A stretch of DNA of 64,000 nucleotides from Turbatrix aceti (Eukaryota; Nematoda; Chromadorea; Rhabditida; Panagrolaimidae): the NCBI GenBank assembly GCA_963969345.1, contig OZ017769.1, forward strand, positions 2,237,600-2,301,599, in the 5' to 3' direction. The translations under genes and the position numbers were made by a program. The first letter of the stretch is position 1; every line of letters starts with the position of its first letter. A model generated the notes under the pieces. It was not told the DNA's origin and ran no database searches. It saw only the letters and a list, made by a program, of their open reading frames with translations. Positions 31,662 to 43,493 of the stretch are shown here, piece by piece.

Positions 31662-32885
31662 ATGGGCTCCAACAATTCTGTATATCTCACGGCACCGACC
31701 CCTTCAACCACCGTATCTTCCTACTGTTCGAACCACAACGAGGAGCCGAGTAAGTTCGTCGAGGAGTCGTATTGCTGGGAGAAGAAAAAGCCTACCGCGC
31801 AGAACTTGTCGGATGAGGCCGGGAAGAAGAAGGAAAATCAGGAAAAAGAGGAGAAGGAAAAAATTGAACGGGAACGTCTCGAAAAAGAGAAACAGCCGAA
31901 GGAAGAAAAAGAAAAACGAGAGAAGGAGGAAAAAGAAAAACGAGAGAAGGAGGAAAAAGAAAAAATCGTACAAGCAGAGAAAGAAAAAGAAAGCCAAAAA
32001 GAACAGCAAAAACAGAAGACAATCAACAAAAATGAAAAGAAAAAATCCCTGGTAAGCATTTTTATGAGCCCTAAAGTGAAAATTTTGAAAACCTTTGTTT
32101 GCGCGCTTTTTTTTTGTCTTTGCGCGAACATTTTATTTGATCTATATTTTTCCGTTTGGGAGCCAAAAAAAGCGCACGCGAATCAATTTTTTTAGTTTTT
32201 TGAACCTAAAAAATGCAAAATTGTACATTTTTTTCAAACTAATTTTATTAAAATTTCAGGATCACAGCGGAAAAAAGAAAGTCTCCAATACCGTATTCCC
32301 AGTAGACCTGAGCTCTCGATCTCAGAAAAATAAAAATCTTCCTGCCGCCGGTGCATCTCCCCAGAAAAAATCCTCCAAGTCATATTTCAACGAAGATGAA
32401 AAAGATCTTACGATATCGGATAAGTCAGAAGATTCTAAAGATGACCAGGACAATATCCCGAACGTAGTACCTGCACCCGGCGACATCCTCACGAAGGAGG
32501 ATATCGATCAGCTGCTATCGACGCTCAAATTCGCAGACAAGGTCTACCCCAAGATAGTTCATGACCCGGATCTGCCGTTGGCTTTGCTCATGCGTCGGAG
32601 CGAGACATTCTACAGCACCCGGCAGGCCAAGATCAATACTGCTGTCACGTATCAGAAATTTGTGAGTCACCGGATTTTTTGAGGTTACTTAAATATTTAA
32701 AACCTAATTTGCAGTCCGATTACGAATTAGCTTCCCGAAAAGAAGCAGAAAAGAAAAAAGTCCTGGTCAAAATCGCGGGAAAACTTGAACGGGATCATTT
32801 TAACGTCCAGACGAACAAAAGTGTCGGCCACGATGTCGGAAAAGTCATTGACCATTTACCGAATTCCGGGAACAGACCTCTCTGA
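31662..32885 (+). CDS. Coiled-coil protein with N-myristoylation signal, unrecognised
   Basis: Exons 31662-32051, 32260-32661 and 32715-32885 encode 320 residues. The start MGSNNSVYL fits the MGxxxS consensus for N-myristoylation, suggesting membrane attachment. Residues about 55-128 are almost purely Lys/Glu in repeated EKEEKEKxE units, predicting a long charged helix. The second exon has an acidic linker and DILTKEDIDQLLSTLKFADK, which reads as a folded segment. The third is basic with KVLVKIAGKLERDHF. No known domain is recognised. A TTTACAG just before the ATG (31646-31652) could be a trans-splice acceptor. The promoter region is interrupted by the Tc1-like element. Confidence 0.65.
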
Positions 32886-33140
32886 GAATTCGTGCGTCGG
32901 CCAGGTGACCAATACCTGGATTTTTCAAAAAAACAAACAAAAAACTGAATTTCCCGCGTTTTGATAAACAAAAGGTTGATTCATGGGAGGGATCAAGCAT
33001 GACCAAGGGGTGCGTCGGGCGGTGATGACGTGGCTCAACCGGACGAAATGTTTGTACAGGAAGTCCTTAAAAGGAGGTGACTGAGGTCCACGAGGGCACA
33101 GAACAGAACCATTGTTTCGGTTTCTTTGAAGTTTGAAAAA
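32886..33140. other. Short intergenic spacer
   Basis: Holds the 3' side of the coiled-coil gene and the presumed promoter of the ShK gene. TTCTTTGAAGTTTG directly precedes the ATG. Confidence 0.5.
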
Positions 33141-33705
33141 ATGAAGGCTTGTTTGTTTGGATTTTTTTCGGTCGCCATGATCGTGTTGATGATCGTATTG
33201 GGCACTGATGCGGCGCTTAAGAAAACGGCACCGAGTTGCTTCAAGGCAATTGGACGTAAGTTTTAGCCACAATGTTCATTAAAAAAAAACTTTTTTGAAT
33301 TAAAAAAATTTTAAAATTTAATTTAAAAAAATTAAAAATTAAATTAAAAATCTAATTTTTTATTTTTTGAAATTCAGATTTAAATTTAAAATTTAAAAAT
33401 TTAATTTAAATTTAAAAAAATGTAAAATCCTTCCCTCAGCCTGCGTCGGGGACATGAACCTGTGCCCCAACGGTGAGTGCATCAACGACGTCTGCTGCAT
33501 CACCGACGTCACCGCCAGCTGCGACAACATCCTCGACGCCGCCTCATGCCAAAGGATGGCACCCCGCTGCTTCAATACCGTCGTCGGCGATGCCGTTCGC
33601 CACGCTTGTCCCTCAACGTGTCACACGTGTTCGCATCACTGGAGACGACAAAGCTTTGCCTCCCGCAAGCAGTCCAAATCTCAGCGGGCGCATCAGAAGC
33701 TCTAA
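33141..33705 (+). CDS. Secreted peptide with ShK-type domain
   Basis: Exons 33141-33255 and 33440-33705 encode 126 residues. A signal peptide covers about residues 1-24 (FGFFSVAMIVLMIVLG). A Cys-rich stretch follows (CVGDMNLCPNGECINDVCC). An ShK-type module comes next, beginning CDNILD and closing CPSTCHTC, with six cysteines in the usual order. The tail is basic. ShK modules were named for a sea-anemone channel blocker, but in nematodes they are abundant in ordinary secreted proteins and surface-related enzymes, so no toxic role is implied. The intron (33256-33439) is an extreme AAATTTAAA low-complexity palindromic tract. Confidence 0.8.
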
Positions 33706-34785
33706 ATTTATCCAATATTCCACGTCCGACCCTTCCTTTCAAGTGCTTCCTCCCTTCCTCCGCACCCAACGAACAGAATGAACGGAATGAACACCTGGCA
33801 TCGGTAACGATCAAAGAAAAAATTAGTTGTGCTTATTTTTTTCTGTGCTTTGTTGACCGATGAGCTATATACGATTCCTATGTTCGTTGCATATCTATTT
33901 TTCTCATCCTGTCTTGTCAAGTGGATAAAAACCGCGTCAAGGATCATCTCGAGATAAGAGCGAGCGTCGTAGGGTGGTAGGCGGATGAAAAAGTGGATGA
34001 TGAAAGTCACTTTTGTTTCTGTTGACAAAAGTCAGACAGTTCGATTCTGAGTATCCTGGAGATTGGAGTACAAAGTACTTACGAGGTCATGTGACCTGGC
34101 AAAAAAAAATTAAAAAAAAACAAATTACGATTCACCTAAATTTTTATATTTTTATCATAAATTCGAAAAACAATAATTTTTTTTTTGCTAATTCGCAAAA
34201 TTTTATATCCCATAAAAAATGACATAACAAATAAAAAAAATCTGTTGCTATACAACTTTTTGGCATTTGCGGTTAAAAATTGTTACAGCCGATCCCATTT
34301 CGGGAAAAACGAGTCGACTAATGCGACGGACACATTTTCCAGCCTGGTATTCATTTTTTTGTTAAACTCTCGAGTACGCTCGGGACAGGATGCAGGGGGG
34401 ATGTGGTCGCCGAGATCCGTCCCCAAGTCTGCCTTACACATGCTTGTGTGTCCAAGTGTTGAGCTATCCCCCTCAGCTCAAAAAGTTCGTCAAGTCTTCT
34501 GTCTTCCGGCTGTTCGAGCAACAGGGCAGGGTAAAGGGAACCGGATCGGCCAAGCCAGGGACATCTCGCCCCCCTCCCCCTCCCCAGCTAGCAGCAAGCG
34601 CCAGCAGGCTAGCAAGCAAGCAAGCGAGCAAGCAAGTCAGGCTTGATTCGAAAACGAACGAAGCATTCCACCACAATTGCGCCCTCAAAACTATAGCTAA
34701 TATTGATCGGGTCTAATCAAGCCTAGCCGACATCCTTGGATTCGAGAAAACCATTTTGTGGCTTCAACTCATTCCAAACGCTGTC
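33706..34785. other. Intergenic
   Basis: No gene was found. It contains an AGCAAGCAAGCGAGCAAGCAAG simple repeat at about 34605-34635, whose reading frames give spurious open frames on both strands. Confidence 0.55.
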
Positions 34786-37319
34786 ATGGTTGAGCTACGA
34801 GATGTGCCGTCTCTGCCGGCACTTTTACCAGGTAAGAACATTTGTTTCTTTTCTTTTTCATTGTTGTTAAGGTTGTTTGTTTACCGTTTTTTTCGAGAAC
34901 ATTCTTAGAATGCTACAAAAAATTTTGCACGTTTCGTACAATTTCTGAATTTTTTTAAAACTTTTATGTATAGACGAACGTCCCTGTTCGATATGAAAAA
35001 TGTTCGTGTTTGTTCGCGAACAAAAAAACTTTAAAATTTTCTAATATTTTTGTAAAAGTTTAATTTTGAAATGTCAATTGTAAATGCAAGTTTAGTTTTT
35101 TTTTTCGAACATTCTGGAGTAATAAAAAATTGGCACGTATCTATCAATCAGTATAACTATACTCGTGCACGTGCTGTCACAATTGTCAATTTATCACCAC
35201 GTTTTTTGGTGACAACGAACTCTTCCTTGTCAAGTGCACAAATGTTGCGAAAAAAAGGCACGACGTAAAGTAATTTGAGACAGAAAAAAAATTTTTGTCA
35301 CAATTTTTTCAGCGCATTACAATGTGACTTGATGGCACAAAAATTACTTTTTTAGCATTGCTGTCGGGTACCCGAAACGATACCCTGATTTTTGGATCAG
35401 GTCCGCGGGCAGGTTAAAACAATGCTGCGTATTCGGATACGATCTTTTTAGACTTTCAAATTTTGGACCCTGTGGATGTCCAAGGTTCGGATCTTGTCCA
35501 GAGCCAGGTTTTTTTTCCCGCGTTTTACGACTCTTTTGATTTTCGTACAAAAAATGTCGTTCTAAAAAAACACATTTTTTTCGTAAATAAAAATTGTTTT
35601 TTTCCAGAAAATTGCTCAAAAATTATTTTTCTGTTAATTTTTACCAAAAATGTTTTTCAAGAAAAAAACCGTAACACCAACAAAAAACAGCTGTTGTTTC
35701 AGACGTCCTTGCCGCGCTGTCATCTCTCTTCTCCGAGGTTGACTGCGAGGTAGTCGCATGTCCCGACTTCACGCAGTCCCCGCACTACCTGCCGGTCAAG
35801 GCGTTCGGCGAGGTGCACGCGTTGCCCGAGAGCAACCCAATCGATGCGGACCTCCTGCTCCCGGGGGCTCAGCCCCTCGCCGTGACCGGAGCTTTCCGCC
35901 TCATCGCGACCGACGTCCATCCCTCACCTGGACTCAAGACCCTCAAAATCAGTCTCCAGTCTTCGACTGAGCCCGGTGATTGGCATTCGCAGCTGAAAGC
36001 CAAGCTCAAAAAGCACGTGTCTCCCACAAGTGATTTTCTCGTCATCGAAGAGGCTGCAAACAAGTCTAGGCTCCACCTCGTGGCCCTCGGCTCTGCGCCC
36101 CAGCCGCTGGCCGTTGCCACCGCCGCGAGTGGTGCTGCGAGCGCCACTACGCTCTGGCTCGTGCCTGTCGCCAGGGTCCACCACTTTGATGTAATCCCGA
36201 ACGGAGAAGAGAAAAAGGTTGGTCTTCTCTCCTTCTTTTTTTTTAATCCTGACCCGCAACAACAATTGTCGGTCGATCAGAGAAAGTGTCTTTAAAATGC
36301 CCTGTTGCTCGCCGTTTCAGGTTGTAAAGAAAAAAATTGTTAAAAAAGTTGTCAAAAAGAAGGTACCGTCATCGTCTGGGAAGGAAAAGACTCCTCCTGA
36401 TACCAAAGATAAGGATACCAAAGAAAAGTCGCCCGAAGTCGTGCAAGCTGTTGTTGAAGACGTCTCATCGGTGAGTTACCTGGTTCGGATGGGACTCGAG
36501 CCCGCGCCCGATGGCGTTTCGCTCAAGGATCAGCCCCATGCTTCGGTTTTGGGCAACGGTATTGGTCCTGCCACGAATAGCATTTCTACCGTAACCAATG
36601 GTACTCCTACCGTAACTAATGGTACTCCTACCGTAACCGATAAAAATTCTACCGTATCCAATGGCATCCCTACCGTACCCAATGGCATCCCTACCGTATC
36701 CAATGGTACTTCTACCGTAACAAATGTTACTCCTACCGTAGCCAATGATATTTCTACCGTAACCAATGGCATTTCTACCGTAACCAATGAAGTTTCTACT
36801 CTTACAAATGGCATCAACAAAACCAGTTCCTCGACCACAAATGCTATCAACGGCACCCCCGAAGCACCCAAAACCAATGGCACCCCAGAAACCCCAACTC
36901 TCAACGGCACATTGTCCCCGGAACCCCTCATCGGAACCCTGGATACCCCGAGAGAAACATCCTCCCGTTCTTGGTCGTCCTCGTCCGTGGCGACGGTCAT
37001 CGATGGTGGAGCGTCAGCTGAGACTTCCAACGGCACTCTGAGCACCAAAGAACCCCAAGAAGGCACTCCCCCAGCAAACGGAACTGTTTTGAAGGCGGCT
37101 GAAAAGTTTGATACAACAGTGACCGGCACAAGTCCGCCGAGGGAACTTTCGAGCCGGTTCTCGCGCACCGATTCAAACGAAGACGAGTACATGGGCTTTG
37201 CGAGGCCGAGTCAGTCACCACTGAGGTCGTCTACGTTAACTAATGGATTTAAGGTTAGTTTTTTTTGTGACCTTACTGATTTTTGTCGCGTTTTGTGTTC
37301 CGAACAATTTTTTTTCTGA
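34786..37319 (+). CDS. Protein with N-terminal globular region and Asn/Thr-rich repeats
   Basis: Exons 34786-34831, 35703-36217 and 36321-37319 encode 519 residues if the last exon runs to its own TGA. The N-terminal 185 residues look folded; VPSLPALL, then VACPDFTQSPHYLPVKAFG, loosely recalls the start of the DUF1907/C11orf54 ester-hydrolase family, but later parts do not clearly follow and the catalytic metal-binding His motif is not evident. A basic linker (KKKIVKKVVKKKV) leads into about ten T-V-T-N-G-x-P repeats and a Ser-rich end. Alternatively the exon splices at 37253 (GTTAGT) in phase to 38435, fusing this protein to the F-box protein as one 869-residue product. Intron 1 has GTTCG repeats. 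Confidence 0.55.
36582..36815 (+). repeat. In-frame 21-bp tandem repeat
   Basis: About ten degenerate copies of TCTACCGTAACCAATGGYAY, each encoding seven residues of the form S/P-T-V-x-N-G-I/T. The period is a multiple of three throughout, so copy-number change would preserve the frame. Confidence 0.85.
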
Positions 37320-37828
37320 AACGTGCGAAACTCAAAACACAAATTGCAACATTCGATTTTCCGTTCCATCAATTGTTGACACTTGTCAGCGGTACAAAAA
37401 AAGCCGTTCCATCAATTTTCGTGTTCCCTGTCTTTTGTCAACCCAAATTGCTTCCTCTTTTCCGATGCCAATGCGATTTTAGTACTTTTAACTGACAAAT
37501 CGATTTATTTATTCTTATTCGTCGTCAAAAGAAAGAAAAAAAAGCGTGGTGTATCGTTTTTCACTGAATTGAACCCGTGCCTGCTTGCTGCCCAGGCTGC
37601 CGGCCAAAGGCCAGGTGACAGGGTCGGTTCAATTCGTAGAACGCACATTTAGATATACTAAATAATTTTGCGACCAGCTTGCTTGCACACTCAAGGCCCC
37701 CCTCCCTTCCCGCCTGCTGAGCTTATCTCATTGATCAGCCAGTTGGTTAAAATTCTGTTGTAAATCAATTTTAATTATTTTTTATATTGTTATTTCAAAC
37801 ATTTATTTACGTCATCTGGTGGGAAAAA

Positions 37829-40021
37829 ATGAGCCAATTAGAGACGATAAATTACTCTGATAGACTGGTGCCGGATTCCTTGGTTCTTGATGGATCGTCT
37901 GGCCTCATGGATTTGGTTCGTTTTTTGTGGCGAAACGATCAAAAAACAGAAAAAAAGAAGAAAAAAATTCCACACGGACCAAAAAAATTTTCCACTCGAG
38001 ACCCTGAAGTACCCGAACGTGGGAAAAGTTTGCATGTTGCGCACGCATTCCAGTTTTGTTTTTTTTACTCAGATTTTTAAAAAATCGAAAATAAAGTTTT
38101 TTAAAAAATACTAAATTTTCTGTCCAACACCCCAAAAACAGAAAATTAAGTTTTTTTTCAAAAAACTTTGTTTCGATTTTTAAAAAATCTGAGTAAAAAA
38201 ACAAAACGTGCGCGCAACATGCAAACTTTCCCCACGTTCGGGTATTTCTGGGTCTCGAGTGGAAAAATTTTTTGGTCCATGTGGAATTTTTTACCTTTTT
38301 TTTTTCTTTTTTTTTGTTTTTTGATCGTTTCGCCACAAAAAAACGAAAAAAAAATGTCATTTCCCTTTTTTTTAACAAAAAAAATTTTTTTTTTAATTCA
38401 TTCTAAAAAATTGTTATCCCCTGTTTTTTTGTAGGACGACCCTCTGCTCTCCCCCTCCGTAAAATCCAACGGTGATGCACCCCAATCACTACTCAACGGC
38501 TTCCTCTCGTCCGTGTCCCGATCGTTCAACTTCGCCCGCGGCAGTTCACCTTCCTCGCCCAAACTCGGCAGCAGTCTGTCCACGGGATCTCCGCTCTCAC
38601 CAATCACCAGCGAGTCCAACATCCCCGCCCGGATCAACGGCATCCGGCATTCCGACAGCACGGATTGGTCCCTGTCACTCCGATCGACCAACACGTCCAG
38701 CAGCACGCTGGCTTCTGCCCGGCGGGTAGGATCCCGTGGAAGCCCCTTTTCCTCCATTCTAGGCCTTCCAACGAGGCTGTCCTCCGTCGGCCCCGACCCT
38801 CTGGCCGCAGTCCGTGCCCGGGCCCAGATCCCGGTCGTAGCGCTTCAAGAATCCCTCAAAAAGCTCTCCTACCGCGAAATCAGTGAACTCAGACGCGTTC
38901 ACCCCCAATGGGACGAAATCTGTGGCCAGATGCTGAACGGCGCCTATTATACCCTCACAGCCCAGGCCGACAAACTCATGCTCGAGTGCCAGCGACGGGT
39001 CTACACGGAAAAACACCTCGAAGACGCGCTCAACACACTCACCTCCATCCAGGTGCACATCCTCAACACCGTTGACATCATGCGCGCTCCCATGGACGAG
39101 GGCGTCGTCTGCTTTCCCTACGGCCAGCTTCTCGACAAGACCTTTGCCCTGCTCAACAAGCTCCAGCGGGTCGTCGAGGGCAAGGATGAGCCGGAGGCGG
39201 CGCTGCTCCACTGGAAGCCGGTGGCTGAACTCGCGCGCAAGGCCCAGGCACACTACAAGAGATACGTCGAGCCGGAGGTCGAGAAACGCATGGGCGAGGT
39301 CAATCGCCTCACGGCACAGGCCAGGCTGCAGAGGATTGACAGTTTTCTTGTCGAGAGTCAGGTTACCAAACTTGAACGAGTGGGTTTTTTTACGATACAA
39401 AAAAAATGACCGTTGTGTTTCCAAACTTAACCGTAATTCGACTTTTTTTCCTAAAATATTATCGTAACCAATTTTTTTACGTTAAATTCCACCGTAATTA
39501 ATCATAAAATTTTTTTTTACGTAATTTACATTTTTACTAAAAATTTTTTTCTGGATTGCGAAATTGTCTTTTTTTCTTAATTTAACCGTGAATCAACCTT
39601 TTTAAGTAAAAATTTTACCGTAACCTAATTTCTCTATTTTACCAAAATTTGAAATTTTTAACGGAAAAAAGTTTCATAAAAGTTTAATAAAAGCTATAAT
39701 TCCGTTACCTAAGTTTTACCATAATTCGATCTTTTAGCCAAAATTCTACCGTAATTTTCAATTTTATCTAAATTTTTATCGTATTCAAATTTTTCTTTTT
39801 TACCCTAATACAAATTTTCTATTTCATACCGTAATAAAATTTCTTTTCAGGAAACCGAACAATCCCGAAACGATCTTCGATGGGAGATCGAACAACTCAA
39901 AGCGCAAAACCTGAACTTGAAACGCGATAACCGAGATCTGAAACAAGCACACTCTCGTCTCGAAGCTCGCGTCGAAGGCTTAGAACGTAAATTCAAAACG
40001 GTCGCCCGTCTCCTGCAATAG
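37829..40021 (+). CDS. F-box protein resembling FBXO28
   Basis: Exons 37829-37915, 38435-39379 and 39851-40021 give 400 residues, close to the roughly 370 of vertebrate FBXO28. A Ser-rich disordered N-terminus is followed by an F-box-like segment, LSYREISELRRVHPQWDEIC, then QMLNGAYYTLT. The FBXO28-like helical region contains ERRV/CQRRV-type and NTVDIMRAPMDEG motifs, and a C-terminal coiled coil begins EIEQLKAQNLNLKRDNRDLK. FBXO28 is a substrate receptor of SCF ubiquitin ligases in the nucleus. The small first exon MSQLETINYSDRL is in phase but unproven; the second exon can equally be spliced from 37253 of the upstream gene. The long intron carries a large palindrome. Confidence 0.65.
37918..38346. 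repeat. Near-perfect ~430-bp palindrome in an intron
   Basis: A left arm of about 205 bp (37918-38122) and a right arm (38139-38346) are reverse complements apart from scattered changes, with only 16 bp between them. Matching blocks include GTGGCGAAACGATCAAAAAA, TTCCACTCGAGACCC and ACCCGAACGTGGG with TTTGCATGTTGCG. The transcript would fold into a long double-stranded hairpin. Confidence 0.88.
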
Positions 40022-40280
40022 CACCTGTCCCCGTCCTGTTGTATACTGTACTACCTACCGTAATAACTGAATTTAAAAAAAAAACATAATTCTAAATACA
40101 CTTGTTTTTTTTTGTGATTCCACATCAGTCGTGTTCGTTTTTTTTGCTTTTTCCTAGTTTGATCCTTCAAAATTGACCTTCCAGTGTTCTGTAAACTGTG
40201 TTTGAAAAAAAATCCTTTAAAAAAATCATCGACATTATTCTAACAAAAAATCACCGTTTTCATAAAAAAAACCCGCTCAT

Positions 40281-41895
40281 TCATGACTTTTCTTTTTTGA
40301 AAAAAAGACGCGGGTTGTGGATCTCGAAGTACTTCTTCGACAGCTCGCCCATGTTGGCTTCGTTAACGAGGGCAGTAAAATCGTTGACGGCCTTGGTCAG
40401 TTTCGACTTCTCAATCTCAAGCTCTTGGAAGTAGGGACTGTTCATCTCCGTGGTGAGGACATGCGGGGAGAACGTGAGAAAATCCGTCACCTGGTCTTCG
40501 ACCCGGTAGATCTTCAGTCCGTAGTAGACGAACCAGCATGAAACGTCCGTGAACTTGGACGGTTGCTCCGTAATCGTCAGCTTGCCCTCTTCGAAGTTGG
40601 TAACGGTTTTTCGGTCTGCAGCAAGAATGCAAAAAATACGGTAGAAAAACAAAAAAAACGTAAAAAGTTTTTTTAGGAAAAAAATAACGCCACAAATACA
40701 TACTGTAAATCAGTCACAAAAATGTTACTTTAAAAAATCAAGTATCTCGACTGGAAAATAGATTTTAACAGAATCCTAACAATTACGATCACTGTGTTAC
40801 CGTTTTTGATCGTTTCAATGCTTTTTGAGCGTTATTTTTCAAAAAGAAAAAAATACGGCGGAAAAACAAAAAAAAAACAAAAAAGTTTTTTTAGCAAAAA
40901 AGAAAAAGTAACGTCAAAAGTACTGTAAGCAGGCCAGAAAAATATAACTTTCAAAAATTTGGTCTCCCGACTGGAAAATAGACTTGTCCAAGAATCCTAA
41001 CAGTCGCGTTCAATTTTCAGCCTATTTTAGGCCTTTTTCGATCGTTTTAACATTTTTTGATCCTATTTCATCCCCTTTTTTTTCCAATTCAAGGGTAACT
41101 CACGGATTTCGATGATCGGTTGAATGTTGTACAAAAAAAAGGTAACGCTGCGCTGGATGTTATTCGGGACCGGTTGATTGGCTGCCTGCATTTTGAGGAG
41201 TTCACCCTCGAAGAGTTCGTAGATCTTGAGATTGGCTTTACGGCAGTCGAGCAGGATTTCGTTGAGGCGCTTTCTAAAAAAATGCACTTTTTATAATAAA
41301 AACAATTTCATATTTTACGTCAGAGGACAAAAACTTACACCATCCACACTTTAGGAGGCGTAATCATGCTAAAGAAGGGTAAATCGTGCTCGGAAAAAAG
41401 ACATTCGTAATCGGACAGTTTTACTTTGTACTTCTCAAGCAATTTGAGCGCATCAGCTATGCCTGCAAAGCTGGGAGGTTTTTGGGAGATCAGGCCATCG
41501 CCAGAAGGTTGAACGGCGGGGGCAATGGTTCGGCGGGTAGTATTGTGCCGAGTCGAGCGACGGTTGTTCGATGGAGCAGGGGTCGGGGCAGGGATCGATC
41601 GACGGCGGCGGGGCGGGTATGGGGTCGGGGCGGGGACCGAGCGACGGCTCAACGGTACAGGGGTCGGCTGCAGCGGAAAGATGGATTATATAAAATTAGG
41701 CAAAAGCTCAAAAAGAACTTATTAGTTCAAATATTTTTCACTCACATCAAAGCGCTGAACAGCGGACTTCTGGCGACCCGATCGACGAGGTGTGAACTGA
41801 ACAAAAAACAATCAATTAAAAAAAAGAACAGAAAGTCAAAAAATATTTACGTTTTGAGAATTGTCAACCATGGACTCGCGCTTTTTAGGCGGCAT
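40281..41895 (-). CDS. Pro/Arg-rich protein with unrecognised C-terminal domain
   Basis: Exons 41895-41851, 41796-41746, 41667-41339, 41273-41104 and 40615-40281 join in phase to 309 residues. The N-terminus MPPKKRE and two RRSxPAPTP repeats make the first 85 residues basic and disordered, likely nuclear. From GIADALKLLEKYKVKLSDYE onward the protein looks folded, with a long helix (LNEILLDCRKANLKIYELFE) and a C-terminal mixed region (KFTDVSCWFVYYGLKIYRVE). I do not recognise the family. The GT|A and C|AC split codons at introns 3 and 4 support the model. Confidence 0.6.
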
Positions 41896-42737
41896 TGCAA
41901 AAAGTGTGACCCAAGTCGTCCGAGTAAGTGCAAACCTCAAAAAACGCAAATGAGGCGTTTACAAATAAACGAAGAAATAAATGACGATCAAATATGCAAA
42001 AAATACAACCGAGAATAAAAAAGCAAAAAAAAACGGGAAAAAAATGGACAAATTGTCAATTATTCACGCACAAGGTGTTGCATTCTGTGTGTGGACAATT
42101 TGAAATTTCGAATAAACATGTGCAATGAGCTGTTCTAAACATCGCTGCTTGCATAGTTTGCTACAAAAATTTGAATGCACACAACCTGCTTGCCAACGGT
42201 CAGGGAACGATGGATTGCTAAGCAGGTGCTTAGATAACGACACATCTGCTTGCTCTTTTCAAAAATTAGAATGTGCTTTCGACACAACCTGTGTGCGAGA
42301 TTTTGGGAAAATAATGAACAGTAAGACATAGAATGAAACAAAAGGAGTTTACAGGGAAAAAAGTTCGATTCTGCAAGCAGTTTTTCTAGTCAAATTTCCA
42401 ACTTTGGAGAATAATGTGAAAAATGCAAGCGTCTGCTTGCTCGCGCATGCTAATTTTTGAGAAGAGCAAGCAGATGTGTCGTTAACTAAACACCTGTGTA
42501 TTTAGCAGCTGCCTAACAACCTGTGTCGATAGGCAGGATGTTTGCCTACGTAAAATCAAAATAGGCACGACACATGTTGCCTACGAGCTTTGCTTGCTTG
42601 CTTGCCTAAAACAAACAGAATGCAACACCTTGTTCACGCATTCTTCACACTTTTTCAAAAACTTCAATGAAATATATGTAAATATATAGAAACCGTCAAA
42701 ATGGGTCGAAATGGTCAAAAAACAAAACAACAATTCT
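41896..42737. other. Intergenic
   Basis: Repeated AGCAAGCAGATGTGTCGTTA-type words appear in both orientations near 42190-42270 and 42465-42610, so part of this stretch is a loose inverted repeat. No gene was found. Confidence 0.5.
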
Positions 42738-43245
42738 GTCGTCACCTCATAGAGTCAACTCGACTTGGTTGACACTCCTGACTGTACCCACGGGGCCCCG
42801 GTGTACAGAAGTGGTGACGAGAGTGGAATTGCACCCTCAACGCGAAAGCGAATCAGAGTACCTTCTCCACATCAAGGGAGCCGCCAGCGCGCTCTACAGC
42901 ACCGAATCTGCAACTGTGCCATATGCACAGTTGATCCAGCCAGTCTCCCAGCCTCTTCCTTGGAAAGGAAAATCGCCACAACTGAAGACTACATATTTCG
43001 TATCAAAAATCGACTGGAACAGGCTAACAACTACCTAACCAAACTGACACAACAAAAGGATGAACAGAAATCGAACTGACAAGGCCTTCCACGCTCAAAA
43101 TAAAGGATATCGTGTCGTCACCTCATAGACCCAACGACCCAACCTGACTCCCAGCTAAGTAAGTACTGATTTGCATAACCTTGATATACGTATATATAAG
43201 GGCCATGGCCCCCAATAAACTAACCCCCTTTGACTCGCGTTGGTT
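42738..43245 (+). mobile_element. Possible LTR-retroelement remnant
   Basis: TGTCGTCACCTCATAGA occurs at about 42738 and again at 43113. The second copy starts a TG...CA segment of about 130 bp containing TATATAAG (43188-43197) and AATAAA (43213-43218), a layout like an LTR. Between them an open frame ends in a helical stretch, RIKNRLEQANNYLTKLTQQK. Only short similarity supports the pair of ends, so this is tentative. Confidence 0.3.
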
Positions 43246-43493
43246 CATTATTGGCGTTAACGTAAAAAAAATCCCAGAGAGAACGCAAAAATGTAGGCCA
43301 CAAAAAAAGAATGACCCCCCAGAAATGAAAACTTCCGTTTCGAAGAGTTTTGTAATCCTTGGCAAAGTGTGACACAACACGCACACAGAAAAAAATTTTT
43401 TTTGTGAAGAACTGATTTAATATCCAACAACCTTTAAGTTCCTCTGCCGTGGCAATTTTGTGGTAACTTTCTGACGGGCAAAATATAGACAAA

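Noticed and set aside
36471..36480. GTGAGTTACC donor-like site inside the repeat-protein exon
   Set aside because: The reading frame continues sensibly through it and no in-phase acceptor before the repeat region looks better.
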